DNA of 7,195 nt from Candidatus Omnitrophota bacterium (GTDB lineage Bacteria; Omnitrophota; Gorgyraeia; JAFGHF01), in NCBI GenBank assembly GCA_018899075.1, contig JAHIIS010000086.1:1-7195 (forward strand), given 5' to 3'. Both the position numbers and the translations under genes were made by a program. Positions 1 to 5,675 of the stretch are shown in pieces. The notes under the pieces were generated by a model. It saw nothing but the letters and a program-made list of their open reading frames with translations, had not been told where the DNA came from and ran no database searches. The first letter of the stretch is position 1, and every line of letters starts with the position of its first letter.

Positions 1-6
1 AAAACT

Positions 7-567
7 TTAACCTTCTGCTATCTCTTTCTCTTTGGCTTGCAGGCTTTCGTCAATCTGGGCGGTATATTTATCGATAAGTTCCTGCACCTCATCCTGCGAT
101 TTAAAGCGGTCGTCTTCGGCAATCTCTTTGTTCTTTTCCAGCTGCCTCAGGGATTCGTTGGCATCGCGCCGGGCGGTGCGCAGGGAAACCCTGCCGTTTT
201 CGGCGACCCTTTCGACAATCCTGTCTAATTCCTGCCGCCTTTCGTCCGTAAGATGGGGCATAGAAATGCGGATGACTTTGCCGTCGTTATTGGGGGTAAG
301 GCCGAGATTGGATTGCAAGATGCCCTTTTCTACCTCTTTAATAACGGAGGCATCCCAGGGATGGATGGCAATCAAGCGGGCATTGGGCGTGGAAATAGTG
401 GCCAGCTGTTTAATAGGGGTCTTTGCCCCGTAATAATCCACTAAAATACCTTCTACCAGGCGCGGAGATGCCCTGCCTGTGCGCACCTCGGCAAATTCCC
501 TTTTTACCGCCTCGACGGTCTTTTTCATTTTATTTTCGGTCTCATACAAAATATCCTTGATGGCCAT
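7..567 (-). CDS. frr: Ribosome recycling factor
   Basis: Ribosome recycling factor acts with EF-G in the cytoplasm to split the post-termination ribosome. The 186-aa product matches the usual length of about 185 aa and is complete, with an ATG start and a TAA stop. Family hallmarks are visible: RTGRASP at residues 29-35 in the first long helix of domain I, the domain II segment around 45-100, the NLGLTPNNDGKVIRI stretch at 87-101, MPHLTDERRQEL at 103-114, and the basic RVSLRTARRDA at 126-136, which lies in the ribosome-contacting helix bundle. The start is decided by a perfect AGGAGG placed six bases upstream. That Shine-Dalgarno overlaps the pyrH stop codon, and the gap between the two genes is only 9 bp, so frr is almost certainly translated as the last visible gene of the rpsB-tsf-pyrH-frr unit. 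Only six bases lie beyond the stop, so its terminator or any following gene is outside the window. Confidence 0.98.
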   Translation of the reverse strand: MAIKDILYETENKMKKTVEAVKREFAEVRTGRASPRLVEGILVDYYGAKTPIKQLATISTPNARLIAIHPWDASVIKEVEKGILQSNLGLTPNNDGKVIRISMPHLTDERRQELDRIVERVAENGRVSLRTARRDANESLRQLEKNKEIAEDDRFKSQDEVQELIDKYTAQIDESLQAKEKEIAEG

Positions 568-576
568 TTGCGCCTC

Positions 577-1305
577 CTACTTCACAATTGTGCCGATTTT
601 CGCTCCTAAAACAATGCGCTTAATGTTGCCCGGCCTGGTTAGATTAAAGACGATAATCGGTAAATTATTATCCATACACAGGCTGATTGCCGTGGCGTCC
701 ATTATTTTAAGCCCCTTTTTGAGCACTTCAATATATTTGAGGCGGTCATACTTTTTGGCGTTTTTATCTTTTCTGGGGTCCGCAGAATATACGCCGTCAA
801 CTTTGGTGGCCTTAAGAATTACCTGGGCGCCTATTTCATTGGCGCGAAGCGCCGCGGCGGTATCAGTAGAGAAATAGGGGCTGCCCGTGCCCGCCACAAA
901 GATTACCACGCGGCCTTTTTCCAAATGCCTTATGGCCCTTCGCCTGATATAAGGTTCGGCGAGCTCCTGCATCGCAATCGCAGTCTGCACCCGGGTAAAT
1001 ACGCCCAGTTTCTCCAGGGCGTCCTGAAGGGCCATGCCGTTAATTACCGTGGCCAGCATCCCCATATAATCGGCGCAGGCTCTCTCCATACCGCGGCTTG
1101 CGGCGGTAAGGCCGCGAAAGATATTTCCTCCGCCGACCACTACCGCTACCTCTACCCCCAGGGCCGTTACCTCTTTTATCTGAGGGGCAAGCGATGCAAT
1201 AATGCCGGTATCGATGCCGTATGCCCGCTTACCTTGCAGGGCCTCGCCGCTAATTTTGAGGACTATCCGCTTAAATTTAGGTTTTCTTTTAGCCCCGGCG
1301 CTCAA
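577..1305 (-). CDS. pyrH: UMP kinase (uridylate kinase)
   Basis: Bacterial UMP kinase phosphorylates UMP to UDP with ATP, supplying pyrimidine nucleotides in the cytoplasm. The 242-aa product has the length of the family (241 in E. coli) and belongs to the amino acid kinase fold. Visible motifs are KISGEAL at residues 17-23 (phosphate-binding start), [10 protein letters not shown] at 56-65, the [17 protein letters not shown] stretch at 139-155 (nucleotide and UMP binding), KATKVDGVY at 165-173 and MDATA at 202-206. The start codon is TTG. It overlaps the tsf stop as TTGA, and a run of six G residues ending six bases upstream is the only Shine-Dalgarno-like sequence. The N-terminus from this start ([21 protein letters not shown]) aligns with normal PyrH starts, and there is no better in-frame ATG before the catalytic core. 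The one-codon-scale overlap implies translational coupling to tsf. Confidence 0.97.
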   Translation of the reverse strand: MSAGAKRKPKFKRIVLKISGEALQGKRAYGIDTGIIASLAPQIKEVTALGVEVAVVVGGGNIFRGLTAASRGMERACADYMGMLATVINGMALQDALEKLGVFTRVQTAIAMQELAEPYIRRRAIRHLEKGRVVIFVAGTGSPYFSTDTAAALRANEIGAQVILKATKVDGVYSADPRKDKNAKKYDRLKYIEVLKKGLKIMDATAISLCMDNNLPIIVFNLTRPGNIKRIVLGAKIGTIVK

Positions 1306-1835
1306 ATTCTTCCCCCCAGATGGAAGCGCACAAATCTGCGCACAACTATATTTTCACCCACCATGGCAATCACTTCCGTCAAATAATCTTTGATAGTTTT
1401 GTCCTGGTCCTTAATAAAGAATTGCTCTAAAAGGCAATTTGTCTTATAAAACTCTTCTAAGCGGGCTTTATTTTTCTTGACTACGCTTTCGGGCACATCT
1501 TCTTTCTTAACATAAAGGGGATTAAGCGCGGCTATCTGCAAGCCTAAGTTTTTGGTAAATTTCTTGAAGTCTTCGCATCTGGATACAAAATCGCTCTCGC
1601 AATTTACCTCTAACAAAACTCCGATTTTATTGTGCAGGTGGACATAAGACTCAATCCGCCCTTCGCCGGTTTCTCGGGAAGATTTTTTTGCGGCTATGGC
1701 TCTGCCTTTTTCGCGCAAAGCCTGTATCGCTTTATCAAAATCTCCCCGGGCCTGTTCCAGGGCCTGCTTGCAGTCCATCACCCCGGCACTTGTCGCCTCG
1801 CGTAATTCCTGTATATCTTTAGCGCTAATTTTCAT
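1302..1835 (-). CDS. tsf: Elongation factor Ts
   Basis: EF-Ts is the guanine nucleotide exchange factor that reloads EF-Tu with GTP. The product begins with the UBA-like N-terminal domain ([13 protein letters not shown], then GVMDCKQAL at residues 18-26). It has the exchange-loop motif ESDFV at 80-84, a variant of the common TDFV. It ends with [14 protein letters not shown] at 135-148 and GENIVVRRF at 160-168. At 177 aa it is the short, single-core-domain form (as in Thermus, about 196 aa) and not the 283-aa E. coli form. Two starts are possible: ATG at 1835, which fits the family N-terminus best, or ATG four codons earlier at 1847, which would add MKKT. An extension to 1883 is not supported. 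Either start lies inside the 3' end of rpsB in another frame, so the two genes overlap by 11-23 bp and are probably translationally coupled. Neither start has a strong Shine-Dalgarno. Confidence 0.95.
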   Translation of the reverse strand: MKISAKDIQELREATSAGVMDCKQALEQARGDFDKAIQALREKGRAIAAKKSSRETGEGRIESYVHLHNKIGVLLEVNCESDFVSRCEDFKKFTKNLGLQIAALNPLYVKKEDVPESVVKKNKARLEEFYKTNCLLEQFFIKDQDKTIKDYLTEVIAMVGENIVVRRFVRFHLGGRI

Positions 1836-2649
1836 TGTCTTCTTCATCTTGTTTGCTTTTCTTTCCTTTCTCCTCGACCACAAGCTCTTCGGCCTTTGCT
1901 AAAGGCTCGTTTGGCGCAGCTGCAACTTTATCCTGCACCTTTTTGGGCTTTTTAATCTCCGCAAATTTTTGTCTTCCTGCCAAAATATCATCCGCAAGTA
2001 TCGAGACGACCACTTTAATTGACCTGATTGCATCGTCATTGCCGGGAATAGGATAATCGGTGTCCTGGGGGTCGCAGTTGGTGTCCAGAAGCGCAACCAC
2101 CGGAATAGAAAGCCGCTTTGCCTCGCGCGCAGCGGTCTCTTCCTTCTTCGGGTCAACTATTACCAGGGCATGGGGGAGTTTTTCCATCTTCACTATCCCG
2201 GATAGTTTCTTCTTAAGCTTGGCAATGCCCTTATCCAGCACCGCTTTTTCCTTTTTGGATAACGAAGCCGAACTCTCCGGCGCCCTCATCGCCTCTAACT
2301 CCTGCAAGCGCTCGACACTTTTGCGGATAGTCTTAAAATTCGTGAGCGTGCCTCCCAGCCATCTTTCATTAACATAAAACATTCCGCAACGGTCGGCGCA
2401 AGAGGCAACGGTATCCTGGGCCTGTTTTTTAGTGCCCACAAAAAGGACGCTTTGACCCTGCGATGCTATCTCCTTAAGGAATTCTCCTGCCGCCTTTAAT
2501 CGCTGGGCAGTCTGCTGAAGGTCAATAATATAGACGCCGCTTCTTTCCCCAAAGATAAATTTCTTCATCTTGGGATTCCAGCGTTTAGTCTGGTGTCCAA
2601 AATGCACGCCCGCCTCTAAAAGTTGTCTGATTAAAGTTTCTACTGCCAA
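1825..2649 (-). CDS. rpsB: 30S ribosomal protein S2
   Basis: Ribosomal protein S2 sits on the back of the 30S subunit between head and body and is needed for S1 docking. The 274-aa product contains the classic opening LLEAGVHFGHQTKRWNPKM (residues 10-28), ERSGVYIIDLQQT at 35-47, VGTKKQAQ at 71-78, WLGGTLTNF at 97-105, and the C-terminal LPHALVIVDP, IPVVALLDTNCDP and IPGNDDAIRSI segments (158-211). The coiled-coil insertion at about 106-155 is lysine-rich. Residues from about 232 onward form a charged, low-complexity tail (KK and EE rich) beyond the conserved fold; such tails are variable in this family. The start codon is TTG, preceded by AAGGAGAG, and the next residues (AVETLIRQLLEAGVHFG) match normal S2 N-termini. 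It is the first gene of the visible rpsB-tsf-pyrH-frr unit and overlaps tsf at its 3' end. Confidence 0.97.
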   Translation of the reverse strand: MAVETLIRQLLEAGVHFGHQTKRWNPKMKKFIFGERSGVYIIDLQQTAQRLKAAGEFLKEIASQGQSVLFVGTKKQAQDTVASCADRCGMFYVNERWLGGTLTNFKTIRKSVERLQELEAMRAPESSASLSKKEKAVLDKGIAKLKKKLSGIVKMEKLPHALVIVDPKKEETAAREAKRLSIPVVALLDTNCDPQDTDYPIPGNDDAIRSIKVVVSILADDILAGRQKFAEIKKPKKVQDKVAAAPNEPLAKAEELVVEEKGKKSKQDEEDNEN

Positions 2650-2657
2650 GGTCTTAT

Positions 2658-2665
2658 CTCTCCTT
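2658..2665 (-). promoter_or_regulatory. Shine-Dalgarno for the TTG start of rpsB
   Basis: Read on the minus strand this is AAGGAGAG, with its AGGAG core ending ten bases before the TTG codon at 2649-2647. The spacing is slightly long but usable. No in-frame ATG lies between it and the conserved LLEAGVHFGH motif, so it is what fixes the unusual TTG start. Confidence 0.75.
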
Positions 2666-2676
2666 CCTAAATCGTA

Positions 2677-2705
2677 AGTATATCAACAACTCATCTTTTT
2701 TTCAA
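2677..2705 (-). promoter_or_regulatory. Sigma70-type promoter of the rpsB operon
   Basis: On the minus strand the -35 box is TTGAAA (2705-2700) and the -10 box is TATACT (2682-2677), separated by exactly 17 bp. A T/A-rich tract precedes it. Transcription would begin near 2670, giving a leader of only about 20 nt, which includes the Shine-Dalgarno. A leader that short leaves no room for a structured S2 autoregulatory site of the type known in other bacteria, unless a second promoter lies further upstream. The promoter begins directly after the end of structured repeat copy 1. This is read from sequence; the start site is inferred. Confidence 0.75.
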
Positions 2706-2712
2706 CCTTTTT

Positions 2713-2887
2713 TTAATGAGCACATCAGTTATGGAACGCAGTGAACATAACTGATAAGTGCGAATTAATCCCGATAGCTGCAAGAAAATTTAGACCTTTC
2801 ATTAAGTTGGAATTATGAAAGTCTATCCTTGTTAGGATTAGAATAAATTTTCGAAGCGCTTAGCTATCGGGATAAACTTAAGCCTCA
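2713..2887 (-). repeat. Structured palindromic repeat, copy 1
   Basis: This fills nearly the whole gap between the MsbA-like gene and rpsB. In minus-strand order it opens with TGAGGCTTAAG, whose first three bases are the msbA TGA stop. A large inverted repeat follows, then GGGATTAATTCGCAC, a second inverted repeat, and GTGCTCATTAA. The same blocks in the same order occur at 6971-7102. On plus-strand coordinates the large inverted repeat has 12-bp perfect outer arms (2768-2779 with 2862-2873) and a 7-bp AAAATTT/AAATTTT inner pair (2785-2791 with 2845-2851). It encloses two small hairpins: 2793-2823, with TTTCAT/ATGAAA arms, and 2825-2838, with ATCCT/AGGAT arms. This is a multi-branched fold. 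The second inverted repeat has perfect 10-bp arms (2724-2733 with 2746-2755) around a 12-nt loop. No ORF or known RNA family is recognised. Boundaries are set only by comparing two copies. Confidence 0.8.
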
Positions 2888-4681
2888 CTTATCCCGGAAT
2901 TGCAACTCATAAAGCTCCTTATACAGGCCCCCCTTATTCATCAATTCTTCGTGAGTGCCGCAGTCGCTAATCGCGCCTTTGTCCAAAACCACAATTTTGT
3001 CGGCCCGCCTGACAGTGGAAAGCCGGTGGGCGATGACGAAGACCGTGCGCCCGCGCATTAATTCATCCAGCGCCTGCTGTACCAAAAGCTCCGATTGAGA
3101 ATCCAGCTGGGAAGTAGCCTCGTCAAGGATTAGAATAGGGGAGTCCTTCAAAAGCGCCCGGGCAATAGCCAGGCGCTGTTTTTCGCCCCCCGATAACCTG
3201 AAGCCCCGGTCGCCGATGATAGTATCGTAGCCCCGGGGCAGCGCGCGGATGAACTCATCTGCGGCTGCGGCGCGCGCCGCCTGAACAATGCGTTCAGGCG
3301 CAGCCTGAATATCGCCGTAAGCGACATTCGCTCTTACCGTGTCGTTAAAGAGGAACATCTCCTGGGTAACGATGCCGATTTTTTCTCTTAAGGATTTGAG
3401 CTTGAGGCTGCGAATATCGTGCCCGTCAATGGTAATACGCCCCCCTGTTACATCATAGAAGCGCCCGATTAGATTAACGAGCGTGGTCTTGCCTACGCCG
3501 CTGGGCCCCACAATAGCTAAAATAGTGCCTACCGGCACTTCCAACTCAATATCTCTGAGCACCTCTTCTTTTTCGTCTTTGTATTTGAAGCTGACATTTT
3601 CAAAACGGATTGCTTCTTTCACCCCCGGTAAATCAATCGCCTCGGGCCTATCCTGCAAATCCACCGGCGTATCTAAAATTTCAAAGATGCGCTTCGCCGC
3701 AGCCTGGGCCTGCTGCATAACGGCGCTAAGGTTGCTTAAACGCTTAAACGGCTGCACGCATTGAAACATTGCCCCCATAAAAGCGGCAAAGAGCCCGAAA
3801 GACAGAGTCCCCTGAATTATCTGCCTGCCGCCCACATACAAGACAAGCATTGCCGCGGCCGCGCCCACAAGTTCGGTAATCGGGCTGATGCCAATTATGC
3901 GTTTTGCCGATTTCATCGAAATCTTGTAAAAGCCCTGATTGGCTCTGGCGAACCTGTCTATTTCGTAATTTTCCATCGAGAAGGTCTTCACTATCCTGAC
4001 CCCCGAGATGCCTTCATAAAGCGTGGAGGTTACCTCGCCCATCTTCTCCTGGGTCTTTGTGCTGATTTTGCGTAAGGCTCTGCTAATTTTGACGATAGGG
4101 ATACTGATAAAGGGAAAAAGCACAATGGAAATCAAAAAAAGCCGCCAGTTGATAAAAATCGCGATAGCCAGCAAAATCATTATTTTAAAGCCCTGATAAA
4201 ATACGTCGGTCAAGCCCTGGGCAATAGAATTGTTGATTACTCCCACGTCGTAAGTAATCCGGGAAACCAACGCGCCCGCTTTGTTTTTGCTGTAATAGTC
4301 CAGAGAGAGTTGTTGATATTTGGCGTAGAGGCTGTTTCGGACATCGCGCAGGAGGAGCTGTCCCACGTTGGTCATCAGATATTGGCGGATAAAGGCCGCA
4401 ACGCCCTTGAGAATAAACAAGGCCAGGAATCCCAGCACGATAAATTTTAACAGTTCAAGCCGCGGGATGGCATTGATTGTCTCAATGAGCCGGCTCAAGA
4501 AAGCGGGTAAAGGCCTCTCGATGCTTATCTCTTTGCCTGTAAAGACATTGTCAATCATCGGGATGGCCGGCACAATCTGGATACCATCAAAAAGCGCAGA
4601 GGCAAACATACAGACCACGGCCAGCACAAAAATGCCCAGATGGGGCTTAAGGAACCTTGTTAGCCTGAAAAACTCTCTCAT
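2885..4681 (-). CDS. msbA: MsbA-like lipid A ABC exporter (fused permease/ATPase)
   Basis: This is a half-transporter of the ABCB/MsbA type, expected to homodimerise in the inner membrane and flip lipid A-core or a similar lipid outward. It has 598 aa, close to MsbA (582). Residues about 15-320 form the six-helix membrane domain, with clear hydrophobic stretches near 16-31, 79-98, 160-197 and 266-300. The ATPase domain follows: Walker A GPSGVGKTT at 392-400, Q-loop TQE at 439-441, signature LSGGEKQ at 496-502, Walker B ILILDE at 516-521 with catalytic E521, D-loop SQLD at 524-527 and H-loop H552. All catalytic residues are present. The ATG at 4681 (MREFFRLTRFLKPH) is chosen because the family N-terminus begins there; upstream codons to 4852 run through the divergent promoters and the neighbouring gene. 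There is no Shine-Dalgarno. Divergence from an lpxB operon supports a lipid A role, but substrate cannot be read from sequence and another lipid or drug exporter is possible. Confidence 0.9.
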   Translation of the reverse strand: MREFFRLTRFLKPHLGIFVLAVVCMFASALFDGIQIVPAIPMIDNVFTGKEISIERPLPAFLSRLIETINAIPRLELLKFIVLGFLALFILKGVAAFIRQYLMTNVGQLLLRDVRNSLYAKYQQLSLDYYSKNKAGALVSRITYDVGVINNSIAQGLTDVFYQGFKIMILLAIAIFINWRLFLISIVLFPFISIPIVKISRALRKISTKTQEKMGEVTSTLYEGISGVRIVKTFSMENYEIDRFARANQGFYKISMKSAKRIIGISPITELVGAAAAMLVLYVGGRQIIQGTLSFGLFAAFMGAMFQCVQPFKRLSNLSAVMQQAQAAAKRIFEILDTPVDLQDRPEAIDLPGVKEAIRFENVSFKYKDEKEEVLRDIELEVPVGTILAIVGPSGVGKTTLVNLIGRFYDVTGGRITIDGHDIRSLKLKSLREKIGIVTQEMFLFNDTVRANVAYGDIQAAPERIVQAARAAAADEFIRALPRGYDTIIGDRGFRLSGGEKQRLAIARALLKDSPILILDEATSQLDSQSELLVQQALDELMRGRTVFVIAHRLSTVRRADKIVVLDKGAISDCGTHEELMNKGGLYKELYELQFRDK

Positions 4682-4692
4682 CGTAGCTAGAA

Positions 4693-4721
4693 AGTATAAC
4701 ATAATTCTTGCGTTCTGTCCA
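4693..4721 (-). promoter_or_regulatory. Promoter of the msbA-like gene (near-leaderless)
   Basis: On the minus strand there is a TGGACA -35 box (4721-4716), 17 bp, and a TATACT -10 box (4698-4693). Transcription would start near 4686, only about four or five bases before the ATG at 4681. This fits the lack of any Shine-Dalgarno in front of that ATG. Its -35 box lies inside the spacer of the opposing promoter. Confidence 0.65.
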
Positions 4722-4736
4722 TATGTTTTGTATAAT
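4708..4736 (+). promoter_or_regulatory. Promoter of the oxidoreductase-lpxB operon (near-leaderless)
   Basis: A consensus TATAAT -10 box lies at 4731-4736, with a weak TTGCGT -35 box at 4708-4713 and a 17-bp spacer. The expected start is near 4743, about three bases before the ATG at 4746. An AGGA at 4737-4740 is correctly spaced to act as a Shine-Dalgarno, but would lie upstream of the predicted transcript start, so it could work only if a farther promoter is used. This promoter interleaves with the minus-strand msbA promoter. Confidence 0.6.
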
Positions 4737-4745
4737 AGGAAAACT

Positions 4746-5675
4746 ATGCAAAAGATAAAGGTAGGGGTGGTCGGAGTAGGGAGCCTCGGCTCTATCCATG
4801 CGCGCATATTTGCCGGGCTCCCCAATGTGGAGCTTGCGGCAATAGCGGACATTGACCCAAAAAAGGCAAAAAAAGCCGGGCGAACCTGCCGCTGTGAGTA
4901 TTTTTGCGATTATCAACAGCTCTTCGGCAAGGTCTGCGCAGCCAGTATCGTTGTCCCTACCCGCCTGCATTATCAAATTGCGCGGGATTTCCTGGAACAC
5001 AACATCCATCTTCTGGTGGAGAAACCTTTTACCAGCACTGTGGATGAGGCCGATGAGCTTCTCAGCCTTGCCGGAACAAAGAACCTTGTGCTTCAGGTAG
5101 GCCACGTGGAAAGATTTAACGCCGCAGTCCAGGCAGTCCAGAAGCTCCCAGGCAGGCCTAAGTTTATCGAATGCCACCGCCTGGGCCCTTTTGCTGCGCG
5201 GGTCAAAGACGTAGGCGTAGTCTTAGATTTAATGATTCACGACATCGATATCGTCCTGGGCCTGGTTAATTCGCCCTGTGTATCTATTCAGGCTGTGGGC
5301 GTAAATGTGCTTACGGGACACGAAGATATTGCCAATGCCCGGCTCAACTTTAAAAACGGCGCCGTTGCCAATATTACCGCCAGCCGCATCAGCCCAAAAT
5401 CAATGCGCAAAATCAGATTATTTTGCGAAAACGCATACATTTCTTTGGATTACGAGGCCCAAAAGGCATTAATCTACGAAAAGCAGGGAAAGAAAATTAC
5501 CAGAAGAAAAATTAATATCAAAAAGGAAAAGCCCTTACAGAAAGAACTGCAGTCTTTCATCCGGTGCGTAAAAGAAGAAAAGGCTCCGCTTGTATCCGGC
5601 CGGGAAGGCCGGGACGCCTTAGCCATAGCAACAGAAATTTTAGAGAAAATAAAAACTCATCCCCCGCATGCCTAA
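4746..5675 (+). CDS. Gfo/Idh/MocA family NAD(P)-dependent sugar dehydrogenase
   Basis: This is a cytoplasmic oxidoreductase of the Gfo/Idh/MocA family, 309 aa. The N-terminal Rossmann domain opens with GVVGVGSLGSIHA (residues 7-19), the dinucleotide loop, and an acidic residue pair ends strand 2 (ADID, 34-37). The catalytic-lysine motif EKP is at 92-94. The C-terminal substrate domain carries GHVERFN (119-125) and LMIHDIDIVLGL (162-173), with H165 and D168 in the usual catalytic positions. The ATG at 4746 (MQKIKVGVVGVG) is chosen because the Rossmann strand begins at once; upstream frame-open codons to 4368 are antisense to msbA. It overlaps lpxB by 8 bp, so the two are co-translated. The context suggests a nucleotide-sugar substrate for lipid A, such as the UDP-GlcNAc 3-dehydrogenase step of GnnA. 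The partner aminotransferase GnnB is not in this window, so the substrate is unresolved and no gene symbol is given. Confidence 0.9.
   Translation: MQKIKVGVVGVGSLGSIHARIFAGLPNVELAAIADIDPKKAKKAGRTCRCEYFCDYQQLFGKVCAASIVVPTRLHYQIARDFLEHNIHLLVEKPFTSTVDEADELLSLAGTKNLVLQVGHVERFNAAVQAVQKLPGRPKFIECHRLGPFAARVKDVGVVLDLMIHDIDIVLGLVNSPCVSIQAVGVNVLTGHEDIANARLNFKNGAVANITASRISPKSMRKIRLFCENAYISLDYEAQKALIYEKQGKKITRRKINIKKEKPLQKELQSFIRCVKEEKAPLVSGREGRDALAIATEILEKIKTHPPHA

Noticed and set aside
32..433. Plus-strand open frame antisense to frr, and similar frames antisense to the other genes
   Set aside because: These are shadows of strongly conserved genes, with cysteine- and serine-rich translations and no recognisable domains.
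2768..2873. tRNA or known riboswitch in the branched inverted repeat of copy 1
   Set aside because: The branched fold superficially resembles a cloverleaf, but it has no T-loop GTTCGA-type sequence, no anticodon arm of the right size and no recognised riboswitch core.
4368..4745. Upstream start of the oxidoreductase frame giving a 435-aa protein
   Set aside because: The first 126 codons are antisense to the msbA coding sequence, and the Rossmann strand begins right after the ATG at 4746.
4682..4852. N-terminal extension of the MsbA-like protein by 57 residues
   Set aside because: It reads through both divergent promoters and antisense to the oxidoreductase start, and it lacks similarity to the MsbA N-terminus, which begins at 4681.
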